Positions 23,398 through 30,753 of a DNA stretch of 36,886 bases are shown here, piece after piece. Origin of the DNA: Holophagaceae bacterium (GTDB lineage Bacteria > Acidobacteriota > Holophagae > Holophagales > Holophagaceae); assembly GCA_017859995.1 (NCBI GenBank), contig JAFJUR010000006.1, positions 1 through 36,886 of the forward strand. The letters are read 5' to 3'. The translations under genes and the position numbers were made by a program. The notes under the pieces were generated by a model. That model was given only the letters and a program-made list of their open reading frames with translations. It ran no database searches and was not told the origin of the DNA. The stretch's first letter is position 1. Every line of letters begins with the position of its first letter.

Positions 23398-24189
23398 CTA
23401 GAACGTCTTCAGGATGGCGCCGCGCTTTTCCTTGTACTCGGCTTCCGTGATCAGGTTCTCGTCGCGGAGCTGCTTGAGCGCGCGCAGCTTCTGGATCTGC
23501 GCCTCGTAGAAGGCGGGATCCCGCAGGCCTGGCGGAGTGGGCTGGGCGGCCGAGACGGGAACCGGGGCCGCCGCCGGGGCGGTGGCTGGCGTGGTGCCTG
23601 TGGCAGGCGCGGCGAGGGGCAGTGCCAGCCAGTCGGCGCGGAGCGCGCGGGCGCCGGGGGCCTGGAGCTTCACGGCCGAGGCGGCCTTGCGGGCGCCGTA
23701 GGCGAAGTCGGGCAGGGTGCGGTCCGCGGAATAGCGGCCCATGAAATCGAGGCGCGCGTCGTGGACGAGGAGGTTCAGGGCGCCCTCGCGCACGAAGAGG
23801 CGGGCCGTGAGGCCCAGGGCGGGATCCATGAAGCCCCCGCCCCGCCGGGAGGTGCTGAGGAGCACCAGGTCTTCGCCGGGCCGCGCCAGGGCGAAGGCTT
23901 CCGAGAGGGCCTTGGCGAGCCCCTTCAGCTCGGCCTGCTCGAACAGCGGGGCCTCCTGGCCATCCGACAGGAGTTTCACGGAACCGAGAACCTCCACCAG
24001 GGCGGCTTCCGTCAGGGGGGCCGGGTGGGTGCTCGGCTCGGCGCCGGCCTCGGCGGGCACGCGTTTCACCCAGGTGAAGTTGGCGAGCTTCCACTGCGTC
24101 TGGTCCGGTTCGCCAGCGCAGGCCGGAAGGCCTCCGGCCAGGGCGAGCGTCAGCATCATGGCCGGAATCATCCAATCCTTGTGTCGCAT
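23398..24189 (-). CDS. Putative lipoprotein with C-terminal SHOCT domain
   Basis: 263 residues from the ATG at 24189. It has an export signal with lipobox (LALAGGLPAC; Cys24). The central region (about 40-190) is mixed alpha/beta and not recognised. An Ala/Pro/Thr-rich linker (about 197-225) follows. The last 32 residues are a SHOCT domain (IQKLRALKQLRDENLITEAEYKEKRGAIL), a short oligomerisation-type motif found at many C-termini. Function unknown. The tracked ORF adds 163 codons upstream that run antisense through the acyltransferase gene and are rejected. Divergent from that gene, with 88 bases between. Confidence 0.8.
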   Translation of the reverse strand: MRHKDWMIPAMMLTLALAGGLPACAGEPDQTQWKLANFTWVKRVPAEAGAEPSTHPAPLTEAALVEVLGSVKLLSDGQEAPLFEQAELKGLAKALSEAFALARPGEDLVLLSTSRRGGGFMDPALGLTARLFVREGALNLLVHDARLDFMGRYSADRTLPDFAYGARKAASAVKLQAPGARALRADWLALPLAAPATGTTPATAPAAAPVPVSAAQPTPPGLRDPAFYEAQIQKLRALKQLRDENLITEAEYKEKRGAILKTF

Positions 24190-24277
24190 GCGGTCTTCCC
24201 CGTGGCAGCTGTCCCCTTCAGGATAGCCGCTCCGGCAGGCAAGGAATTCCCGTGCGGGGGGGCCGGGCAGGCTGGCT

Positions 24278-25210
24278 ATGCTGGTCGATCCGGCCCGGCG
24301 GGCCGTGCGGGGGCAGGCCTTGGCCAATCGATTCTGGTCCACCTTCAAGGGCGCCTTCGCCAGCTCGGTGCTGGCGGCGAACGCCATGGCCATCTTCTCG
24401 GGCATGATCCCGGTGGCCCTCGTGAAGCTGGCCCTCCCCTTTGGCGCTGTGCGGCGGGGGGCCGACCGGATCCTCAACGCCCTGGCCGAGGGGTGGATCG
24501 CCGTGAACGGCTGGTGGATGGCCGCGGTGCAGCGCATCCGCTGGGACGTGGCGGGACTGGAGGGCCTGCGGCGCCGGGGCTGGTACCTGGTGAGCAGCAA
24601 CCACCAGAGCTGGGTGGACATCCTGGTCCTGCAGAAGGTCTTCCACCGCCGCGTGCCCTTCCTGAAGTTCTTCCTCAAGCGCCAGCTGCTCTACGTGCCA
24701 GTCATGGGGCTCGCCTGGTGGGCCCTGGATTTCCCGTTCATGAAGCGGCGGAGCGGCAGCCGCACTGCGGATCTGGCCACGGCGCGGAAGGCCTGCGAGA
24801 AGTTCCGCGAGATTCCCACCTCGGTGATGAACTTCCTGGAGGGCACCCGGTTCAGCCATGCGAAGAAGGCCGCCCAGCAGTCACCCTACCGCCACCTGCT
24901 GAAGCCCAAGGCGGGCGGCCTCGCCACGGCGCTGAGCGCCATGGGCGAGCGCTTCGACGCCCTGCTGGACGTCACCATCGTCTACCCCGATGGCGTCCCC
25001 AGCTTCTGGGATCTGCTCTCGGGCAAGGTCCGGCAGGTGGTGGTGAGGGTGCGGGAGCTGGAAATCCCCCGGGACCTGCTGGGCGGCGACTACGAGGGCG
25101 ACCCGGCCTTCCGCGCCCGCATGCAGGCATGGGTCCGGGCCATGTGGGCCGAGAAGGACCGCCGCATCGAGGAACTCACCCCCTCCCTGGGCGATCCTGC
25201 GGAAGCCTGA
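24278..25210 (+). CDS. PlsC-family acyltransferase (YihG-like)
   Basis: 310 residues. An N-terminal hydrophobic region (about 28-52) anchors it to the membrane. The acyltransferase block I is NHQSWVD (108-114), the HxxxxD motif of 1-acyl-glycerol-3-phosphate acyltransferases; block III is FLEGTR (187-191), and FLKFFLKRQLLYVPVMG forms block II. The NHQSWVDILVLQ wording and length are closest to the E. coli YihG type, which adjusts phospholipid acyl composition. The ATG at 24278 has no good ribosome site, so the true start could differ slightly. Its stop codon is part of a 15-base palindrome shared with the convergent gene's stop. Confidence 0.92.
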   Translation: MLVDPARRAVRGQALANRFWSTFKGAFASSVLAANAMAIFSGMIPVALVKLALPFGAVRRGADRILNALAEGWIAVNGWWMAAVQRIRWDVAGLEGLRRRGWYLVSSNHQSWVDILVLQKVFHRRVPFLKFFLKRQLLYVPVMGLAWWALDFPFMKRRSGSRTADLATARKACEKFREIPTSVMNFLEGTRFSHAKKAAQQSPYRHLLKPKAGGLATALSAMGERFDALLDVTIVYPDGVPSFWDLLSGKVRQVVVRVRELEIPRDLLGGDYEGDPAFRARMQAWVRAMWAEKDRRIEELTPSLGDPAEA

Positions 25211-25220
25211 TCAGATCAGG
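25206..25220. repeat. Palindrome spanning two convergent stop codons
   Basis: CCTGATC-A-GATCAGG is a perfect inverted repeat that contains the TGA of the acyltransferase gene and, on the other strand, the TGA of the 564-residue gene, which abut with no gap. The effective hairpin stem (CCTG/CAGG) is weak, so it may be coincidence. Confidence 0.5.
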
Positions 25221-26905
25221 AGCAGCGTGCCGAAGAGCGAGCCGAGCACCGGAGGCCGCCCGGGCAGGCGCTCCTCGTAGAGCCCCGCCAGGCCCGCATC
25301 CGGGTGGTACTGCCCCGGGGGCGCGGGCTGAAGGTCGTGGAAGCAGACCTGGGCGCAGAGGTTGGAGGTGAGGGCCGCTTCGTCCCCGGCCTTGATCTGC
25401 GCGGTGCTGAAGACCCGCGAGGCGGCCTTGTGGTGGCGCAGGCGCTTGCGGATGCGGTCGAAGAGGTTCGCGTAGTCGTCGAGGGGCATGGGCGCGCCCA
25501 GGCGCTCCAGGCGGTCCAGCGTGGCGAACACGTGGAGCAGCACCTGCACCGGGAGGCGGGTGGGGGAATCGCCGTCCCGCAGCCGCGCGTGGATGGCGGC
25601 GAAGGCGTCGATGGGGCCCTGGATCTTCGCCTTGGAAAAGCTCGCGGCATGGGCCAGGTGCAGGCCGAACAGCAGTGTGGTGCCGCGGTCGCCCAGGTCG
25701 TAGGGGGCCGACTGGGATGCCTCCAGCACCGTCTCGAGCGCCTGGCGGATGAATCGGTCCATGAGGATGCCGGGCGCGAAGTTGCGGACCCTCGCGGCGT
25801 GGGTGAGCACCAGGGCCAGACGGAAGAACTGGCCGTCGCGGATGCGCAGGTCCTGCAGCAGGTCGGTCTGGAGGCGGAGGACGGCCTCGAAGCGCCGGAC
25901 CCGCTGCTCCATCAGCTCCTCGTCGCCCAGGAGGCCGCCGTCGGCCAGGAAGAAATCCACCGCGTAGGGCAGCCGCCAGCCGGAGGCGGCGACCGTGAAG
26001 GGCAGCAGGGCCTGCATGCGGTGCAGGACGGCGCCGAGGCGTTCGCGGCTGCACCAGAGGTAGGCGCGCTTGGGCTCTTCCCGGGAGGCGCGGAGCAGCC
26101 GCACGAGGAATCCGATCTTGGCGCGGAGCGGCTGGAGCTCGGCGAAATGGGGGATGCGCTCGAAGGCGTCCAGCAGGCTCTCATACTCGCCCATGATCGC
26201 GGACGGCCGCTCGCCCCGGGCCGTGCGGTCCATCAGGAACGTGAGGAGGCCGGAGGGATCCTCCTTGAAGTGGGCGTAGCTCCCCCCGCGGTGGCTGGTG
26301 CCGAAGGCCGCCTGGAGGGCAGCGTCCAGCAGGTCGATCACCGGCGCCTCGGGCAGGGCGGCCTCTCCGGCGGGCGTCAGCCGGAAGAAACCCCTCCCCT
26401 CGACCTGGGTGCCGGCAGGCGTCTGCTTCTGGGCCTGGTCGATCTCCCGGTCCGTCGCCGCCAGGCGGTCGAGGCATTCCCGCCCCTCCACCTGCAGGTA
26501 GTCGTGGATGCGCTCCAGGTGGGCCACCACGTCCGGGGGGCCCTTCACGCCCCGCACCTGGATCTTCAGGAGCTCGAGAAGGTGGAACAGCTGGATGGCG
26601 TCCGGGTCCTCCGGACCGGGGCCCGCCGAGGCTCCCATGGGCAGGAGGCCGGCGAAGCGGGATTTCGGCACGAGGCGCCGCTGGAGGCGATCCGCGCAGC
26701 CCTTGGCCTCCACGATGTTCCGGTGGACCTCCTGGAGGGTTTCATACCGCACCTCCAGGCTGGCCTGCAGGGGACGCTCGTCCTTGAAGATCAACCCCTG
26801 GGCGAGGAGGTCCTCCAGGCCCTCGGCGCCGACGGCCTCCAGGCGCACCGTTTCGGAGGCGGCCAGCACCTTGAGGCAGTCGAGCCGGGTGGAAGGGGTC
26901 TGCAT
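25211..26905 (-). CDS. Large helical protein of unknown function
   Basis: 564 residues with no family I recognise. There is no signal peptide or membrane segment, so it is cytoplasmic. Residues about 8-45 could form a winged-helix-like start (TRLDCLKVLAASETV...LEDLLAQGLIFKDERPL). A charged helical region follows (about 105-165) with HLLELLKIQVRGVKG. The remainder is rich in amphipathic helices (QALLPFTVAASG, LRLQTDLLQDLRIRD, RLPVQVLLHVFATLDRLERL). Conserved-looking residues include DGGLLGDEE and DRGTTLLFGLHLAHAASF. GC3 is high and the frame is intact, so it is a real gene. Monocistronic by position; the promoter should lie in the 76 bases upstream (26906-26981). Confidence 0.75.
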   Translation of the reverse strand: MQTPSTRLDCLKVLAASETVRLEAVGAEGLEDLLAQGLIFKDERPLQASLEVRYETLQEVHRNIVEAKGCADRLQRRLVPKSRFAGLLPMGASAGPGPEDPDAIQLFHLLELLKIQVRGVKGPPDVVAHLERIHDYLQVEGRECLDRLAATDREIDQAQKQTPAGTQVEGRGFFRLTPAGEAALPEAPVIDLLDAALQAAFGTSHRGGSYAHFKEDPSGLLTFLMDRTARGERPSAIMGEYESLLDAFERIPHFAELQPLRAKIGFLVRLLRASREEPKRAYLWCSRERLGAVLHRMQALLPFTVAASGWRLPYAVDFFLADGGLLGDEELMEQRVRRFEAVLRLQTDLLQDLRIRDGQFFRLALVLTHAARVRNFAPGILMDRFIRQALETVLEASQSAPYDLGDRGTTLLFGLHLAHAASFSKAKIQGPIDAFAAIHARLRDGDSPTRLPVQVLLHVFATLDRLERLGAPMPLDDYANLFDRIRKRLRHHKAASRVFSTAQIKAGDEAALTSNLCAQVCFHDLQPAPPGQYHPDAGLAGLYEERLPGRPPVLGSLFGTLLLI

Positions 26906-26981
26906 GGTGCTTTCAGGATGCTCCGTGTACGGACAGTGGGTCTCAGCATGTCATCGGTTCGGCCCGGCCGCGACCCAAGTA

Positions 26982-27017
26982 CGGAACAGGGGCACCGATG
27001 ACGGCGCCCCTGTTCCG
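26982..27017 (-). terminator. Hairpin after serC
   Basis: A 12-bp inverted repeat (CGGAACAGGGGC / GCCCCTGTTCCG) with a 12-base loop lies 21 bases after the serC stop. No U-tract follows on the minus strand, so termination may be factor-assisted. Confidence 0.6.
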
Positions 27018-27037
27018 GTCTCTGAAGGGTCCCAGGC

Positions 27038-28138
27038 CTAGCCGTTCGTCTTGACGAACTGTTCCATGAAGTCCACCAGGGTCTTCACGTGGTCCACGGT
27101 GACCGCGTTGTAGGTGCTCACGCGGATGCCGCCGATGTCGCGGTAGCCCTTCAGGCCCACCATGCCGGCCTTCTTGGCTTCCTTGACGAACTGGTCGTCG
27201 AGCGCGGGGGTGGGGAGGAAGAAGTCGACGTTCATGAGGCTGCGGTGGGCCTTCTCGGTGACGAAGCCCTTGTAGAAGCCCGCGTGCTTGTCGATGCAGC
27301 CGTAGAGCAGCTCACCCTTCTTGCGGTTGCTGGCCTCGATGGCCTTCAGGCCGCCGATGCTCTTGTTGTAGGCCAGCACGTTCCGCAGGATGTAGATGCC
27401 GAAGGTGGGCGGGGTGTTGTAGAGGCTGTTCTTCTCTGCATGGATCTTGAAACGCAGGTAGCTGGGCAGGTCCTGGGCCTCGCACATCTCGAGGAAGTCC
27501 TCGCGGATGATGGTGAGGGTCACGCCGCTGGGGCCGAGGTTCTTCTGGGCGCCGCCGTACATGAGGCCGAAGGGGCTCACGTCAAAGGGCCGGCACATGA
27601 AGTCGCTGCTCATGTCGCAGATGTAGGGCACATTGCCGACCTTCGGGAACTCGTGCCACTGGGTGCCTTCCACGGTGTTGTTCGACGTGAAGTGCACGAA
27701 GGCGCTGTCGGGCCCGACCTTGATCTCGTCAGCGTGGGGCAGGCGGCTGAACTTGAGGTCCTTGGTGCTGGCGGCCACGCGGACGTTGTCGCCCGCCACG
27801 AGCTTGGCCTCCTTGGTGGCCTTCTCCGCCCAGTTGCCCGTGACGATGTAGTCGGCCTTGCGGCCGCCGCGCAGCAGGTTCAGGGGGATCATGCCGAAAG
27901 ACAGGTGGGCGCCGCCCTGGAGCAGCAGCACCTTGTAGTTGTCAGGCAGGCCCATCAGCTCCTTGGTGAGGGCGATGGCCTCTTCATGCACCGCGTCGTA
28001 CTCCTTCGAGCGGTGGCTGACTTCCATGACGGACATGCCGGTGCCGGCGAAGTCGAGCAGCTCCTCCTGGGCGCGCTCGAGGGCGGGCAAAGGCAGGCCG
28101 GCGGGGCCAGCGTAGAAGTTGATCACACGATGGGTCAT
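27038..28138 (-). CDS. serC: Phosphoserine aminotransferase
   Basis: 366 residues, a normal class V (fold type I) PLP aminotransferase. It converts 3-phosphohydroxypyruvate and glutamate to phosphoserine in serine biosynthesis. Marks: NFYAGPAGLPLPALERAQEEL, GTGMSVMEVSHRSKEY, LLLQGGAHLSFGMIPLNLL, TSNNTVEGTQW, CDMSSDFMCRP, the PLP lysine Lys199 in YGGAQKNLGPSG, and the C-terminal GLKGYRDIGGIRVSTYNAV. The start at 28138 has AAGGAG and the family N-terminus. It follows serA on the same strand with a 155-base gap holding an inverted repeat and a repeat element. Confidence 0.97.
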   Translation of the reverse strand: MTHRVINFYAGPAGLPLPALERAQEELLDFAGTGMSVMEVSHRSKEYDAVHEEAIALTKELMGLPDNYKVLLLQGGAHLSFGMIPLNLLRGGRKADYIVTGNWAEKATKEAKLVAGDNVRVAASTKDLKFSRLPHADEIKVGPDSAFVHFTSNNTVEGTQWHEFPKVGNVPYICDMSSDFMCRPFDVSPFGLMYGGAQKNLGPSGVTLTIIREDFLEMCEAQDLPSYLRFKIHAEKNSLYNTPPTFGIYILRNVLAYNKSIGGLKAIEASNRKKGELLYGCIDKHAGFYKGFVTEKAHRSLMNVDFFLPTPALDDQFVKEAKKAGMVGLKGYRDIGGIRVSTYNAVTVDHVKTLVDFMEQFVKTNG

Positions 28139-28157
28139 GGGAGGCTCCTTCAGAAAG

Positions 28158-28184
28158 AAACTGATAACCACCAGATGTCAGTTT
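28158..28184 (-). promoter_or_regulatory. Inverted repeat in the serC leader
   Basis: AAACTGA (28158-28164) and TCAGTTT (28178-28184) form a 7-bp inverted repeat with a 13-base spacer, just upstream of the serC ribosome site. It may be an operator or a leader hairpin; no known consensus is recognised. Confidence 0.35.
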
Positions 28185-28212
28185 GTCTCGCGTATCGCCG
28201 GGGCGATACCGA

Positions 28213-28289
28213 GAAGGCACCAGGACACCAGGAAGAGACACCAGGGAATTTCTTTTGCAGTTCTTGGTGCCTTGGCGCCTTGGCGGTGA
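28213..28289. repeat. Head-to-head tandem-word repeat element downstream of serA (CACCAGG type)
   Basis: The left side has three CACCAGG words (GCACCAGGACACCAGGAAGAGACACCAGG in overlapping pieces). The centre is AT-rich with TTCTTTT. The right side has three CTTGG(T/C)G words. The outer arms AAGGCACCA (28214-28222) and TGGTGCCTT (28265-28273) form a 9-bp inverted repeat. It is non-coding and starts right at the serA stop. It resembles dispersed intergenic repeats in many bacterial genomes, but copy number cannot be judged here. Confidence 0.6.
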
Positions 28290-28293
28290 AATT

Positions 28294-29166
28294 TTAAGCT
28301 TTGAAATCCTGAAGAATGAGCACGACCTCGTCGCCGATGCGGCCCAGGTTCTCCTTGGAGCTGGCGCCCAGGTGCGGCGCCATGAAGACGTTGGGGGCGC
28401 TGAGCAGGGGGCAGTCCGCCGGGGGCGGGTCGCTGGGCCACACGTCGGTGCCGTAGGCGCGGAGCTTGCCGCTTTCCAGGGCCGCGGCGAGATCCGCCTC
28501 GACCACGCACTTGCCGCGGCCGGTGTTGATGAGGATGGCGCCATCCTTCATCTTGGCGATGAAAGCGGCGTTGATCATGCCCTTCGTCTCGTCGGTCAGC
28601 GGCGTGTGCATGCTGATGACGTCGGCCTTGGCGGCGAGTTCGTCCAGGCTCACGAGGCGGGCGATGGGGTGCTCCTTGAGGAAGGGATCAAAGGCGATCA
28701 CCTCCATGCCGAAGGCCTGGGCGCGCTTGGCCACTTCCGTGGCGATGTTGCCGGCGCCGATGAGGCCCAGCGTCTTCTTGAAGAGCTCGGTGCGCTTCAG
28801 CTCGCTCTTGAGGAACTTGCCCTCCTTCATGGAGGTGTGGGCCTCGATGAGCCGCGCGGGAATGGCCACCATGAAGGCCATGGCCATCTCCGCCACGGCT
28901 ACGCTGCTGGCCCGGGGCGTGTTCACGGCCTTGATGCCCTTCTCGGCGCAGAGCTTCTTGTCCACGTTGTCCATGCCCACCCCGCCCCGGATCACGAGCT
29001 TGAGGTTGGGGGCCTTGGCCACCAGGTCGGCATCAACCTTGGTCTTGGAGCGGACGAGGAGCACCTCGGCCTTTCCGAGGGTGGCCATGTCGGTGCTGAC
29101 CGATCCGAAGGGCGCAAGGCGCTCGGGCAGCTTGGCGTCAAAAGCGTCAGCGATGAGGATCTGCAT
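28294..29166 (-). CDS. serA: Short D-3-phosphoglycerate dehydrogenase (no ACT domain)
   Basis: 290 residues containing only the catalytic and NAD domains of the D-2-hydroxyacid dehydrogenase family; the ACT regulatory domains are absent. The NAD loop is GLIGAGNIA (134-142), followed by the acidic residue in VIAFDPFL. Catalytic residues are seen in NTGRG (Arg), the Glu in the region after DVWPSDPP is less clear, and the His in MAPHLGASSKEN. The LVIRGGVGMDNVD substrate loop and NTPRASSVAVAEMA are typical of phosphoglycerate dehydrogenases. With serC next door the serine-pathway role is well supported. Lacking ACT domains, it is unlikely to be inhibited by serine the classic way. A GGAG site supports the ATG. 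Confidence 0.93.
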   Translation of the reverse strand: MQILIADAFDAKLPERLAPFGSVSTDMATLGKAEVLLVRSKTKVDADLVAKAPNLKLVIRGGVGMDNVDKKLCAEKGIKAVNTPRASSVAVAEMAMAFMVAIPARLIEAHTSMKEGKFLKSELKRTELFKKTLGLIGAGNIATEVAKRAQAFGMEVIAFDPFLKEHPIARLVSLDELAAKADVISMHTPLTDETKGMINAAFIAKMKDGAILINTGRGKCVVEADLAAALESGKLRAYGTDVWPSDPPPADCPLLSAPNVFMAPHLGASSKENLGRIGDEVVLILQDFKA

Positions 29167-29216
29167 GGGAACTCCGATGGAGTGTTGCGTCAGTCGGGCA
29201 AAGAGGAAATCAACTG

Positions 29217-29330
29217 AATTTGAAACCGCAGATGACGCAGATGGCGCAGATGGCGCAGATGAAAAACGGATCAGTTCTTTTATCTGCGTCCATCTGCGTC
29301 ATCTGCGGTTAATCCCTAGAAGTTTTCAAA
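29217..29330. repeat. Head-to-head tandem-word repeat element upstream of serA (GCAGATG type)
   Basis: A perfect 21-bp inverted repeat pairs 29224-29244 (AACCGCAGATGACGCAGATGG) with 29290-29310. The left arm carries four GCAGATG words at 9-base steps and the right arm three complementary words. The centre is AT-rich, again with TTCTTTT. Outer TTTGAAA/TTTCAAA (29219-29225, 29324-29330) extend the symmetry. It fills the gap between the DUF1015 gene and serA. Confidence 0.8.
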
Positions 29331-29342
29331 GCGGGACCCGCC

Positions 29343-30581
29343 TCAGCCTTCGTACATCCGCACGAGCAGGCCGGAGCGCAGTTTGGGTTCGAACCAGGTG
29401 GATTTCGGCGGCATGACCTCTCCGGCGTCGGCGACGGACATCAGCTGCGTGAGCGAGGTGGGGTAGACCGAGAAGGCCACGGCGCAGCCTTCCTTCACCC
29501 GGCGCTCCAGCTCGTCCATGCCCCGGATGCCGCCGACGAAATCGATGCGGGTGTTCGTGCGGGGATCGTCGATGCCGAGGATGGGACCGAGCAGATTCTC
29601 CTGGAGGATGCTCACGTCCAGGCCGCGAACGGGATCGCTGGCGGGGAAGGTGCCCGCCTTGGCCTTCAGTTCGTACCAGGTGCCGCCCAGGAACATGCCG
29701 AAGGTGGTCGGCGCCTGGGGACTGCGGTGGGTGGATACCGCGACGTCGAATGTCTCTTTCACCTTCGCAAGGAACGCGTCCTGGCCGAGGCCGTTGAGAT
29801 CCTTCACCACGCGGTTGTAGTCCATGATTTTCAGCTGGTCGTGGGGGAACACCACGGCCATGAAGCTCTCATAGGGCTCGTCGCCGGTTCCAGATCCGGC
29901 TGCGGCACGGCGGGCCTGGGCGTAGCGGATGGCGGCGGCGGTGCGGTGGTGGCCATCGGCGATGTAGAGGGCCGGAACGCCGTTGAAGAGGTTCACCAGT
30001 TCGTAGACCACGGTTTCGCCCGAGACGACCCACACGGTGTGGCCGATGCCATCCGGCGTGACCACGTCATAGACGGGAACCTGTTTCCGCACGTCATTGA
30101 CGATGTGGTCGATGTAGGGAACGGCCCGGTAGGTGAGGAAGACGGGTTCGGCGTTGGCGGCCTGCTCGGTGACGTGGCGGGTGCGGTCGTCCTCCTTGTC
30201 CTTGCGGGTGAATTCGTGGCGCTTGATGGTGCCGTTCTCGTACTCCTCCACGGAGCAAAGGCCCACCAGGCCGGCCTGGACATGGTCGCCCATGCGCTGC
30301 TGGTAGACGTAGAGGCAGGGGGTGTTCTCCTGGAACAGCACACCCTTCTCGATCATGGCCTTCAGGTTGGCCACGCCCTTGGCGTAGACAGCGTCGGCGT
30401 GGATGTCAGTGTCGGCGGGCAGGTCGATCTCGGGGCGTCCCACATGCAGAAATGAATACGGGTTGCCCTTGGCCAGTTCGGCGGCCTCCTGGGTGTTCAC
30501 CACGTCGTAGGGTACGGCCGCTACCTGGGCGGCGAGCTCGGGCCGGGGGCGGTGGGCGCGAAAGGGCTTCAGCTGGGACAT
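29343..30581 (-). CDS. DUF1015-family protein with ParB-like DGHHR motif
   Basis: 412 residues of the DUF1015 (COG4198) family, usually about 410-430 long. Blocks: VAAVPYDVVNTQEAAELAKGNPYSFLHVGRPE, then LYVYQQRMGDHVQAGLVG, KRHEFTRKDKEDDRTRH, then YIADGHHRTAAAIRY (DGHHR at 209-213), MAVVFPHDQLKIMDYNRVV and the closing CAVAFSVYPTSLTQLM...MPPKSTWFEPKLRSGL. The DGHHR stretch resembles the GHxR motif of ParB/SbnI/SerK-type nucleotide-using proteins. Members are often found next to serA and serC, as here; the role is unproven. I use the ATG at 30581; the tracked start is 16 codons upstream. The 172-base gap before the REC-DUF4388 gene holds no gene. Confidence 0.9.
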   Translation of the reverse strand: MSQLKPFRAHRPRPELAAQVAAVPYDVVNTQEAAELAKGNPYSFLHVGRPEIDLPADTDIHADAVYAKGVANLKAMIEKGVLFQENTPCLYVYQQRMGDHVQAGLVGLCSVEEYENGTIKRHEFTRKDKEDDRTRHVTEQAANAEPVFLTYRAVPYIDHIVNDVRKQVPVYDVVTPDGIGHTVWVVSGETVVYELVNLFNGVPALYIADGHHRTAAAIRYAQARRAAAGSGTGDEPYESFMAVVFPHDQLKIMDYNRVVKDLNGLGQDAFLAKVKETFDVAVSTHRSPQAPTTFGMFLGGTWYELKAKAGTFPASDPVRGLDVSILQENLLGPILGIDDPRTNTRIDFVGGIRGMDELERRVKEGCAVAFSVYPTSLTQLMSVADAGEVMPPKSTWFEPKLRSGLLVRMYEG

Positions 30582-30753
30582 GGGCACCTGCCTGGGAAGG
30601 GGCCCCCCGCGGGGCCGCACAGGCGCCATTATTCCCCGGGTGGTGCCCTTTGGAGCCCGGTTTGGACCGGTTTTGACGAAAGTCCCATACTTGGGGCGAT
30701 TTCATCCCGAACCGTCAAGGCCGCAGCCCCGCCACAGACGGGTCGGACCGGCT

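Noticed and set aside
25304-27001. 565-codon plus-strand ORF opposite the unrecognised 564-residue gene.
   Set aside because: The minus-strand product has balanced composition, helix-forming periodicity and better third-position bias; the plus-strand product is Gly/Val/Glu/His-rich, as antisense shadows are here.
29217-29330. CRISPR-like array because of the repeated GCAGATG words.
   Set aside because: Words are 7-9 bases at 9-base steps with no spacers of CRISPR size, the array inverts at its centre, and no cas genes are present.
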